Shown: in pieces, positions 10,095 to 21,600 of the stretch | Numbering within the stretch: position 1 is the stretch's first letter | How the letters are laid out: each line of letters begins with the position of its first letter | Source: Heterodera schachtii | Taxonomy: Eukaryota; Nematoda; Chromadorea; Rhabditida; Heteroderidae | Direction of reading: 5' to 3' | Assembly (NCBI GenBank): GCA_023374025.1 | Contig: SIJG01000023.1 | Coordinates: forward strand, 214,197 to 278,196 | Length of the DNA: 64,000 nt | Translations under genes and position numbers: made by a program | Notes under the pieces: generated by a model | Told to the model about the DNA's origin: nothing | Database searches by the model: none | The model's input: the letters and a program-made list of their open reading frames with translations, nothing else

Positions 10095-11180
10095 GCGCCC
10101 CGAGTTGTAGCATATTTTTGCGTCAAAAAGTCGGAACCCGGTCAGTTGGGCCCCAGCATGTTTTCCACTATAGCTTTTTTCTTTGGTATCCAAATCCAAC
10201 ATGCTTGGTATCATTCGAAACCTCTTTACATGCTTTATTAGCTGTACAAAAAAAACGAAAATTTTTCTTGCATATAAAAAAGTTTTTAAGAATTTCAAAT
10301 TGAACTTTTTGCAATTTTCATGTGTAACTTTTTTGGTAATTGTTTAATCGCGAAGCAATAGCTTAGAAAAAGCTTCTAGAATTGGGTAAACGAAAAATTT
10401 GTAATTTTTTAAACATTTTTTTTACCGTCTGTTAATTTTTGCTGCAATTAGCACACTTTTGGCCGTTTTGACAGGCGTTAAGTGGCATTTTAACTCATTC
10501 CTTTTTATGCGGTCTTGGTCATGGCATTTTTGCATTGTGCGACCTGCTTCGTGGCATTTTTTATGCATAGATGAGTTGGGTTTAGCTCCATTTGCAGCAA
10601 CAAAATTACCGGAAATGTGACGAATGAATGGATCCAACCGTATTTATACGATTAAAACCCCATGGGTTTCTATTGTTCAACCCTCGGTACTAGTACAGTT
10701 TGGACTAGAGCCCGGCGCGGGACGGGATCCCGCGCGGGATTTTGCGGGGTCCCAGTCCGCAATCCCGCAGAAAATGCGGATTTGCGGGATTAATACCGCG
10801 GGATGGAATCGCTGATCATAAACATGACATCAATTCGACCAATTTCGAACCCCGGACTCGAACTCGAGCTCTTGATTATTCAAAATCGATTAAAATACAA
10901 TGAATTGAATAGGAAATACGCGATTCATGGCCATTCCATGCATTTGAATCGATTTTGAACAATAAAGATGGATTTTGGTGAAAAATGCATTTTCGACTTT
11001 TCCAAACTGTACAAGTACCCAACCCTCCTCCAAGGAGAGCTTATATTCGAGGGTGGTGTTCTAATCGAGTAAATACGGTATGTACCTGTTCTGTACCAAA
11101 ACCTAATGGGTAGTTTATTAAATCTTGACGAAAAATTGGCAAAAATAGATTTCATTCTTATCCTTCAAAATAATAGGTAA
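10095..11180. other. Intergenic with a third promoter-like copy and element remnants
   Basis: 10160-10270 resembles one arm of the CTTGGTATCATTCGA palindrome family. About 10560-10650 (minus) repeats the TATA, CATTCG and GTAATTTTGTTGCTGCAAATG arrangement of locus B. The ATG there opens only a 28-codon frame. A TAGAG...GGGAC start at about 10706 resembles the hAT-type element ends, but no partner end was found, so it is probably truncated. Confidence 0.4.
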
Positions 11181-11679
11181 TGTATATATTTTTTTTTGTT
11201 TCATTTTTCAAAATGTTCAGTTTGGGTTGGTCCCCGTTTTTCCCACATTTTCCCTTCCTCTTCTGCTGCTGTTTGTTTCATGCATACAAAATCAGCAACA
11301 ACAACAAAAATAACGGAACAGGCAGTTCGGCCTCCTCTTCCGTGAAAGTGCAACAGAAATTTTTCGAAATTTTCCCAGCGAAACAGAAGAAATTCAAAGC
11401 CCAAAAATGGGGGGGGGCGGTAATCGGACACTTCGCCACAACCACCACCACTACCATCATTTTGAATGTTCAATGATTGGCATTGTGTTGAGGATGATGG
11501 CATTCTTCAACCGGCGGGAGAATGGCATTTCAAATGCCCGGCAAATGGTGGAAGAAGTGATGCGCGTCGAATGTATGCGTATCCCACGGAGATGAGAGAT
11601 TCCCATTTTCCGTGAGAATCTCGACGGGCGACACAGACAGTTGAGGAAAATGGAAAAAACAAATTTATTTTTCAAGAAT

Positions 11680-12010
11680 TGAAGAGGGAAGCGGAGGGAA
11701 AGAAGAGGAGGAAAGTGAAGAAGAAGAAAGAAGAGAAAAGTGGGGGAGAGGAAAAGGAAGAAAATAAGGGAAAGGAGGAGAAAGAGGAAGAGGGAGGAAA
11801 AGGAAGAACAAAAGACAAATTAGAGGAAAATGAGGAAGAGGGAGAGTGACAAAAAGGAGTGGGAATAGAAAAAGGAAGAAGGGCAGACAGAAAAGGGATG
11901 ATTTGAAGAATGAGAAAATGAGGTGAAAGAGGAAGAGGGACAAAAAGGAGGGGGAAGAGAAAAAGTAAGAAGGGCAGACAGAAAAGGGATGATTTGAAGA
12001 ATGAAAGAAA
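11680..12010. repeat. Purine-rich (GA/GGA) tract with internal tandem copy
   Basis: About 330 bp of almost pure A/G on the plus strand. A unit of about 89 bp containing GGGCAGACAGAAAAGGGATG and the following GATTTGAAGAATGA is present twice (about 11879-11912 and 11971-12004). Long mirror purine tracts can form triplex DNA; here this is inference only. Confidence 0.7.
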
Positions 12011-13079
12011 GAGTAAAATAGCTTTTCGGAAATTTGGAGTGAGGCCAACCTTTATTGGAACAAGCTTAGAGCCATTTTTGTCGAGAGTCGGCCGACACGG
12101 ACAAATAAATAAATGATTGAGTGTCCTTGAGAAGGACAAATAAAAGGACAAAGAACGGCAAAAAAGGGATTTTGGGTATTTTCTCGCATTTTGTGGCAAA
12201 TTTTTTGGCCAATTCCAATTTTGAATTCTCAATTTAACACGTTTTCGTACATTAATTGTATTCTCGACCAAATTCCCGAATTTGTTTTCTTCGCTTTGAT
12301 TCCATTCTCGACTCTTTTCACAATCAATTTGACTGATCAAAATGATTTTCAATTCCCTTTTGGTGAACATAATTTTCTATATTTGTTCATGTTTATTCTC
12401 GTCAACCAATTTCACCGGCTCTCGAATCCCGCCCCCATTCTTGACTCTCAAAAATTGAAATTTAAATATTTAATTCTCGTCTCTTAAATATTCTAAATTT
12501 AAATATACGAATTCTCGAACAATTTCAATTTATAATCGTTTTACCCACTCAACTCTCGAACACACTTTTTTGTGCCATTTTCACTTCGTCTTTCTCTTCT
12601 TCTTCTTCTTTCTCTTCCTTTTGTCGTCGTCACATTTCGGCACTGCCGCTGCCACCAGAGAGTGGGCCAAAACGGAAGTGCCATTTATATTAATTCCGCA
12701 CAATATATATGGGGGGGGGGGGATGCCGCACCCATCCATAACAATAAAAAGAATTTTTGGGTGTGTGTGTGATGTGCCATATTGGAAATGGGTGATGGCC
12801 CGGAGGAGACAGGAGGCGGGGCGGGTGAATGCCGTGCCCTTTTCTCCCTTGGGGCAACAACGGCACACACATTGCCAACCCTGGCACAGCTAACACAACC
12901 CCTATGGGTTTTGTGGACAAGCAGGTCACTAAGCCCCGAAAAAGCGGGTTTTATGTGTCCGTTGATTTAAATTTTGAAATTCTTGACCCGATTGGAAGCC
13001 GTTTTTGTTTGCTTCATGCACCCTACTCAAAGGTCTGGTTTTCCTCTTTGATTATCCCAAACCTTATCCTCCATAGTCC

Positions 13080-13660
13080 TTGTCTGCCCACCCAACTCCG
13101 TCGCCCATGCTTTATCCCCTTGTTCCCATGCTTTATCTCCGTCGCCCATGCTTTATCCCATTATCCCCGTTCTTCATCTCACCGTCTCTTATGGTTTATC
13201 TCCTACTGTTTATCTCCATTATCCCCATTTGACCCTTAGGCATCCCTCCTGTCACCATGCTTATCTTCTCACCCCATCTCCCCGTCGTCTGTGCTTTATT
13301 CCTTTATCCCAGTACTTCATAACCCCGTCGCCCATGCTTTGTCCCCTTCTCCGCGTGCTTCATCTTCCCCATCATCCATGCTATATCTTTTCGCCCATAA
13401 TTTTTCCCTTTGCCTATATCCCTATTGTCTCAATCATTGCCACACATGCTTTATCCCTCTTCTTTACTCTCCCTTGTTCCCATGTGCTGCTGGTCTCCCG
13501 ACTTAGCCCCATGCTTCACCTCCTGCTTTTATTCTTATTGTCCACATTTGCCGCTTAGGCTTTCCCTCCCCATGTCCCCTATACTTTCCCATCTCCACCC
13601 ATCATGCTTTACCCCCATGCTTCATCTGTCCATCCCTCAAATCTCACACCCATTCACTTT
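13080..13660. repeat. Degenerate CCCATGCTTTATC minisatellite
   Basis: Pyrimidine-rich stretch with many diverged copies of a CCCATGCTTTATCCC-like unit, spaced irregularly at roughly 20-60 bp. The open frames it supports have no recognisable fold. Confidence 0.65.
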
Positions 13661-14100
13661 CCCAGGATAATCGATGGCTATGTGATGTGATGTTGGGTGG
13701 GCTGGGCGGGTGCATCACCTCACTTCCCCTCCCCCACGTACCCACAGAACAAAAAAACGCCGGGGGGGGGCTTTTGGATTAGCGATGGATGAGAGAAAGC
13801 GGCGAGGGAGGGGGGGGGGAGGCGAAGAGTGGGAGCTTTTTGTCATTTGGCCGGCAGTGCTTTCTTCAATGGCTTCAGCTCAGCAGCACAGCAGTAGCAG
13901 AAGCCACTTGGAGTGTTGTCATCAACATCATCATTTTTAAAAAACAAAACAATTAAAAGAATGCATTTGATGGCACACGACGACCGGCACTTTCCCCTGC
14001 TAGAATTGATTGGCATAAATGCCGGGACGATAGAGCACCTGTGGCCTAATTAATCGGTGGAGATTTCATAAAAAAATATCTCTCCGGCCAATTAGTGGTC

Positions 14101-14109
14101 TCTCTCTCA

Positions 14110-14150
<41 letters not shown>

Positions 14151-14190
14151 CCTCTCTCTCTCTCTCCCCTTTCGCTCTCTCTCTCTCTCC
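14101..14190. repeat. TC/CT microsatellite
   Basis: Nearly uninterrupted (TC)n with a few C-rich interruptions, immediately followed by more CT-rich sequence. Confidence 0.9.
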
Positions 14191-14399
14191 TCCTGTCTGA
14201 TCATTCTTCGTGTTGATCAATTCGTTTTTTAAATGCTTTCTTTCAGCTGCCTTCTTACGCGCCATTTTTCGCCGCGAACAAAAAAAACGGAATAAATTTC
14301 ACGGTCCAATTGTCCCATTTTGCCGCTGTCACAAATTAGCCACATCATTTCAGCTCATTTGTCAAATTTCACTTTCTTTTTTTTTGCCCCAATTGTCAT

Positions 14400-14740
14400 C
14401 AATTGGCGGACTTTGGTCTCTTACGTGTTCCCATTTGTCCATTTTTGTGGCACTTTTGTCCCCTTTTGTTGTCCATTTGTCCCCATGTGTCATCCATTTG
14501 TCCATTTTAGTGGCACTTTCGTCCCCTTTTGTTGTCCATTTGTCCACATTTGTGGCACATATCCTTTTCATTTACCCTCCTTTGTCTTCCATTTGTCTAC
14601 TTTTTTGGTATAATTTGTCGCCATGTGTCGTCCATTGGTCCATTTTTTGGCACACTTCCTTTCCATTTTCCCTCCTTAGTCGCCCATCTGTCCACTTTTT
14701 TTTTTGGCATTTTTGTCTCCCTTTTGTCGTTCATTTTCCC
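14400..14740. repeat. Degenerate CCATTTGTCC minisatellite
   Basis: Repeated CCATTTGTCC / GTCGTCCATTTGTCC units with a rough period of 30-70 bp (GTGGCACTTT occurs at several steps). Non-coding by appearance. Confidence 0.65.
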
Positions 14741-16979
14741 CGTGGCAACTTTTCCAACTTTTCCCCTTATTGTCCGCATTCATTTCCTATTCAGTCTGTC
14801 ATTGTGTGTTCTGTCCTCCATTTCAGTTCGCTGCTGACAAAACACGGCACACATAACAAAACAAAGGCACGGAAATCCGCAAAAATAAAATCAAATAAAA
14901 AAAAAAGAATTTCCAGGTAAATTAGCAGGGCCGGGAAAAAAAAAATGCAATTTCCATGCAAATGAAAAATTCTTTCGGAGAGACGCCGTGGTCCCCATGG
15001 CCATGCCGTTGTTGGCCGCCGTGCCGTATTCTTTCTGCTGATGAATTGTGTGCCAAACAAATTTCATTAGGTTTTGCTTCCGTCCGATAGCCCCCAAAAA
15101 AACAAACCAATTTTTCTTTTCCCTCCTTCGACGGAAGAAGGAGGGAGGGAGAAGCATTGGCAGCTGAAAACATTGGCTAATGAAAAAAAAAATTGTTGAA
15201 AAATTTGTTTGGCCTGCTGTTGTTTTTCGTTGGGCGGACGGGAGACATTTTTTAGGGGGCAATTGGCCAAACATTCGTTTCGCTTTTCACTCATTTGTCA
15301 GCTGAGGAGGAAAAGCATCATTAGCACAAAATGAGTAAGAACAATTTTTTGTCTTATTACATGAATGTTTTTGAACTCAATTTTTTTGGCCATCCGCCGT
15401 TTTTGTATATTTTACCAAATTTGGCACTTTTTTTCGCTACTTTTGTCACTTTTATGTGCATTCAAATATTTGTCAAAGCTCTCTTTTTAAGCTTAAAGCA
15501 TTTTTACTCGATAAAATCAACCGTTTTTGACAATTTTATGAGCTTTTTACATTTATTTCTATCACTGTTTTTGCGGGATAATTAAAAAAGGGTCGCTTAA
15601 TTTTTCATAAAATAAATCCATTTTTTAATTCCCTTTTTTAATTTATTATTTTTTTTTAAAAGCATAAAATAAGTCACAAAAACAAGAGCACGTGGTAAAT
15701 GCTGCTGTGAAAATGCGATCTCTGCTTTACGTCCTGCTTTTTTAGCTGAGAAATTATTTCAAAATGATGATGAACTCACGCGTATTTTCAAACAGCAAAT
15801 TTGCTTTTCCGTGCTTTAATCCAATTTTAATGGGCCAACATATAATACCTCTGACCAATGATCAGTCAGTCATTAATAATTTATTTTCTAATTGGATTTT
15901 TTCAAAATCAAATAATTTTTCGGATTTTTTAAAACCCATTTATTTTGCTACAAATTAGCATTAATTAGTCCAATTTTCTCGGTCGAGACTCTTGCTTCTG
16001 AAAAAAAAAATTAAAATTTTTTAATCTACACTTCTCTGGGTTTTTTATGGTTTTTCCTAATATTAGCCAATTTGTGTGCCGGTGTACCTTTTTCGGTATA
16101 AAAATGTGGTATCATTTTTTTGCGGAGTCGAGAGTCTCGAGCAAATTTCCAGTTGTAATCCGCTTTTTTGTGTTGCATTTTCTGTTTAATTTCCACTCAA
16201 AAATTCTTCCTTTTTATGGCATTTCTCGCTCCGATTCCTTCCAAAAATGGCAAAAAATACGCATGAAAATAAAAAAAAATCGCCGGAGGGGTGGGAAACA
16301 AATGGAGAAAAGTGCCGCCAACTCTTTTTTTTCAAATTCGATTAGCCTGCTTCTGCTACTATAATTGACTTATTTGACTTTTTTTTCTCATTAGTCGTCA
16401 CGCCAATTACTCGCGCCGATCTCTGAGTCTTTAAATTGCCAATGCCATCTTTCCCACCCCCCGCTCCATTGACCTTCGTCCGTTTCGGCACGGCACAAAA
16501 CCTTGTGCCGTCCCCCCTCACACCCCCTAACAATGCTCAGACAGACAGTTGCGCCCCCCTCCCTCCACGGCACCCATCGACTTGGCCCATTCTTCCTTTC
16601 CTCCCCCTCCTCCTTATGAGTCCAATTTTCGCCAAATTAAATTTCCGGGCATACCCGGGGGGCGCTTTTTCTCGCTTGACAACAATACGGAGCTAACCCA
16701 ATGACATTATACCCCCGCTTCCTCCCGTCTCCCCCCCCCCCCGGGGGTGCCGTCCCCCCGCCTTATCATTTAGTGCCTTGTCATTCACTCAGAGAGTCAC
16801 CCGCCTTCCCCCCCCCCCCGCGGCATCGCTCATTTAGCGCTTAAGGCTTAACCGGTATGGGGGGAGGGAGAGGGGAGGGAAAACGTTCTTTTCCCCCTTC
16901 CCCCCCCCCCTCGGGGGATGCCGGGGAGGGGGGGGGGGGAAGAGGGAAGAATCGGTCGGCCTATGGGAAGAAGCAATGA

Positions 16980-17007
16980 AGGCACACACACACACACACA
17001 CACACAC
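16980..17007. repeat. CA microsatellite among poly(G)/poly(C) tracts
   Basis: (CA)n of about 13 units. Surrounding DNA (16730-17300) has at least seven runs of 9-13 G or C. The 241-codon open frame starting in this repeat is judged an artefact. Confidence 0.85.
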
Positions 17008-18602
17008 GGAGGAGCATGGGGAGGGGGAGCATAAACACTTTAGCGAGGAAAGAAATGGGATACGGGGAAGGCAGGGGAGGGGAAGGATGAGGTGGATTGC
17101 CCCGGGGGGGGGGGGCAGAGTCCTGAGGCGGTTTCAAGAAAATGAGAAACCCCATCCCCTCACCCCCTCCCCCCCCCCCCGAATATGCCATCCCTTCCAG
17201 GCACGAGGAGTAGGGGGCGGGGCACACGGACGGGCACAAGCGGGTGGAGGGAGGGAGGAAGAGACCCCGGCTTCTTCTCCCCCCCCCCCCCCCGGGGGGG
17301 TACCCTGTCCCCCTAAAGCTGTCATTTTGAGGTGCATTGGAGACACAAACGACCACGAAAAGGGCAAGGAAGAACACAACGAAGTTATTGTGCCGGTCAA
17401 ATTGTGTGTGGACAATTGGGTGGGTTGGCAGCAGCAGCCATTTTGGGACGGACTACGGCATGGCACATTTTCATTATTAGCCCATCGTAATTATATGGCA
17501 TTTTACAATTATTACAAAAAAAAAAAAAAAATTTTACGAATTTTGCTGCATCCGTTAGCAATTTTGGAAATTAATTTTTCGTTGGACTGTCAATCTTCTA
17601 GGGTGCATTTAATGGCCAACAATTTTTTGGGCAACACGTTTGGGCCTGTACAAATTATACATTTCTCTCGTAAGCCCTCTAAATTTTCTAAGGGGCCCTA
17701 ACCCAAAAAAAAAACCCGGAAAATTTTTTTTTCTATTAACCCATTAATGACTTTAGTCCCCTTCTCGAAAATTTTTGCCCTTTCCATTCCCGCAAATCAC
17801 GATGGCTTTTTCTTCTGCTGCTGCTTTTCCTCCCGCTTCATCTGCCTCCTCCCCCCCCCCCCCTCTCACCTGTCACCACATTAGTAAGCACGCACATTTT
17901 GTGTCCCCTACGGCGTCGTCGTCATCACTCCCCCCCCCCCCTCCGGGGGTCCAATTGCTTCCTCAAAAGTGCTCCCCCCCCCCTCTCCCTTCCTTCCCTC
18001 ATCACGCCACAAGTCCTGATCACTTTACACACTCACATTTTTGCTATTTCCCCACTTTGAAATGATCACTTCCGCATCATTGAATCTTTTCCCGATCATT
18101 TGCTCACCACAAATTGTGAGTTCCGTGATCAGTCAGTCACCCACTGATCACTTTAAAAACGCTTTCTAATTCCAAAAAGCTATTTTTTCGATCGCTTATC
18201 CACACAGAAGCTGATCACTTGCAGATCACCTTCATAACTCATTGCATTTTTTGATTAGCACTACTCACCCGATCGTTAAAAATTGTTAGATCACTCACTC
18301 ATTGCTGATCAGTTATTCACTCATATAGCTTTTGATCAGTGCCGGATCACTCCGATCACTTTGGAACGTGTGTAATTTTTAAAAGCATTTATTTCCCATT
18401 TTCTTCAATGCCTTTTAATCATCACCCAATCACTTAAAACATTTCTCTAATCACCCTAATCATTGCTTAATTAAAATTTGCAGAAAAAATTGCCAAAATG
18501 TCCGAAAGCCTTACGATTTTTGGCATAAATTCCTCTCCACCACAATTTCCGTCCTGCTGCTCATTTTGATGGACTTGCTGAACAGCTTGGGTTCATCTTC
18601 AG

Positions 18603-21600
18603 CTGCTGCTCCATTGTCCTCCTCCTCCTCATCTCCTCGATTTTCACCAACCCAAACAGCACATTGGTGGTGGTGGTCAAGCAGTATCAGCAACAACAGC
18701 AGCTGAACAACCATCATCATAATCACCACAACCATGCCGCAGCTGCTGCTGTTCTGTTGCCATTCAACAGCAACAACAACAACAATTTGACGGATGTAAC
18801 AACAGAATTGGCACACGCGACAGTGCGCGGGGGCGGCGATCGGCATTCTGATCACTTTGCTGATGGGTAAGCAAAATTGAGTGATGATGAAGATGATCAG
18901 ACGGCAAAAGTGCCAATGCTGTTCAGCTTTGATAGGGAGTTGAAAGTGCAGGAATGGCGATTCAGTAAACCATTTCGGACTGATCGGCACCAAAACAAAA
19001 TGGCATAAACAAAGCCAATTCCAATCTGATCAGGCTGACTGATCAAAACACTTTTTGTTCCTTTGCCCCATTCTCCGTCTGATTACTTGTAAAAGCAATA
19101 CGGTACATGAGCATATGCCACTCCTAAAGCCTAATGGATTTAATCACGTTAATCCCATCAGAAATATATTTAACATCCAAATATCTTAAGCCACCTGATC
19201 AGTTAGCTCTGTAAATAATACCGTTCATTGATCAAAATAAATGGCGATAAATTTCGGTTCCTTTTGAGCCACTCTGATCACTTTTCAGGGCGTATTTCGA
19301 TCACATAGGGATTTTGATCACTAAATTTATCCATTCATATTATCCCGATCATTTCTACGTTCTACGTTAAGCACCATCATTCTGTTCCACGGTGCGGCTG
19401 AATGGTGCCCGAACGTGTCGAATGCCGTCGTGTGGCCTTCGTGCATTACGCTGGCCGAGGCCTTGGCCATGGCATTGTTTCTGCTCATTGTCATGCTGGT
19501 GGGCCGGGCGAGAGACATTCGATCGTTATGCCAAACTTTTCGATTGGCAAATTTTGGCACTTTTTGCCCTTTTTTCTACCGATTTCGGAATTTTGCCAAA
19601 AAGCAGTGATTAGCACATATCACAAAAGCTCTTCTCTTGCTCTAATAACTTGCAAATTCTAACAAAGCTTGTCTGTAAGCCCATAAATTGAAATTGAGCC
19701 TTTAATTTCATAACTTTTGGCATTTAATGTCATTTACCACCACCGCCTCTCTCCTCTCCCTAATTAGTGCCTAATTATGCCTCATTTGTCAGGTGATTGT
19801 CCTTGGCAATTTGATGGTTGTGCTCACTGTGTCCAATGACACGAAAATGCGAAGCCAACGCCAAAATTGGCTTCTCGTCTCATTGTGAGTTTTTTGGGCT
19901 CCATTTTTAAAAACGGTGATGCCATTTTGGATAAAATTTACAAAAAAGCCGTAAAAAAAAATTTTAAAAATTTAATATTTTACATTTTTTGTGCGTGTAG
20001 ACAGCTGAATTTTTTGTTTTAAAATTAGCATAAATTATTTTGTCTAATGTCAGAAAATTTGCCATTTTTGGCTCCCCTTAAAAATGGGAGAGAGTGTCAA
20101 ATTTCTACAAAAATGCCACAGGGCAAGCAATTTTGAAATTTATTTTAATTCAATCCCCTGAGGAAATTACAATAATTTTTTACTTTTTTCGACCTCCGGG
20201 AAACTGATCGGGATTTTAATCAAAAACCCCGCCTCAATGAATTTTTTAAAAATTTATTAAGCCCCCCCCCCGCCGAGGGGGAAGTAAAATTTGTAAATTT
20301 CCAAATTTTTTCAATCCTGTGACCATTGTTTTTTTAGACTTAAACCAAAAACCCCGCCAAGCCAATGAATCCAAGCCGATGAATTTTTCAAAAATTTTAT
20401 TGACATTGACCCCCGCCCCCCCCCCCCCTCACCCGCCGAAGGGGTAGTAAATTTGTAAATTTCATTGGGTAGTAAATTTGTAAATTTCATTGGGTAGTAA
20501 ATTTGTAAATTTCATTGGGTAGTAAATTTGTAAATTTCATTGGGTAGTAAATTTGTAAATTTCATTGGGTAGTAAATTTGTAATTCCAATTTCTTGCCCA
20601 GGGCGATGGCCGATCTGTTGGTGGGTCTGTTGGTGATGCCGTTGACGCTGATTTACGAAATTGTCGGCGTTTGGGTGCTGGGTGAGTTTCATTTTAAAGG
20701 CCAAACATTTATCCGATTACACCGACAAATTATCACGGAGAATTTGAACAGAAAAAGCAAATCAAAAAAAAATGGATTTAAATTAGAATTTGACGAGACT
20801 CTCGACTAAGCAATTTTCTTCCAACGAAAAGATTCTGTCCAACTCAGTCCCTTCCAATTCGTTCAGGTTGAATTTAAGAGAAAAACAAAATTGCATTTTG
20901 CAAAGTCGCAAGACTTTGCCAAAATCGGCTTAAGCCAGTGGCACTTTTTGCCGAAGAAGCCTCGGGACTAGGGCCACTCTTTTCATAATGCTGTCAAGAT
21001 TCGGGGAGCTCTTGCCGGGATTGGCAATGCCGGTTCCCAAAAAATCCAGCCAAGACGGGACTAAGTTCTTTTGGTTTTTAAACACGAAAACACCTCGGAA
21101 AGTGCCGTCATAGTCTCCCAAGTCTTACATTTGAGCATTTTTTTGAAGTCTCTCTACTGGCATTTCGCCAAAAAAAAAGGATTTTGCCAAATTTAATTCA
21201 AAATCCTTTTCCAGGCAGTGTGCTGTGCGAGCTGTGGCTGGCGCTGGACGTGCTGTTCGTCACCGCCTCCATCCTGCACATTTGCATCATTTCGCTGGAC
21301 CGCTATTGGTCCGTCACGCAGCCGCTCAGTTATCCGGCCAAGCGCACGCCGAGACGGATCAGCGTCATGATCGGTTGGAATTTTCGAGACGTCTCGACTT
21401 TTGGATTGATCGGGTTTTCCCATTACCAGTCCACCGGACTCTTGATTTCTCTGTCTCGATTTCCGGCAAAAATCATTAAATTTTCGAGAATCCCGTCTCT
21501 TGGGGGCTCTCGATGCTCTCGATTTCCGGCTAAAACTATTGCTGATCAGTCCGAGGCCGTGGGATAAGTGCCACTGATTCCTGATCGGTTTTATACAGCC

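Larger units (their letters stand above)
11181..18500. other. Gene-poor low-complexity region, 7.3 kb
   Basis: I see no supportable gene. The region consists of purine-rich, pyrimidine-rich and homopolymeric DNA: a GA-rich block, CCCATGCTTTATC-type degenerate repeats, TC microsatellite, TTTGTCC(A/C) degenerate repeats, a CA repeat, and many poly(G)/poly(C) runs. The long open frames here follow repeat composition and have no domain signature. It precedes the GPCR gene and may be its distal promoter or an undetected 5' UTR/intron. Confidence 0.5.

Noticed and set aside
11672..12370. 232-codon minus-strand open frame
   Set aside because: Simple translation of the purine-rich tract (Leu/Ser/Phe/Pro); low complexity, no family resemblance.
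14210..14920. 236-codon plus-strand open frame
   Set aside because: It lies on the TTTGTCC-type degenerate repeat; Ser/Phe/Pro-rich translation without any motif.
14891..15274. 127-codon minus-strand open frame
   Set aside because: Phe/Lys-rich translation of mixed AT-rich DNA; no domain, and no neighbouring exon with consistent phase was found.
16976..17701. 241-codon plus-strand open frame
   Set aside because: It starts in a CA microsatellite and runs through poly(G)/poly(C) tracts; Pro/Gly/His composition is repeat-driven, with no domain or splice structure.
20442..20590. Possible CRISPR-like array
   Set aside because: Units are contiguous with no unique spacers, and the context is a eukaryotic intron.
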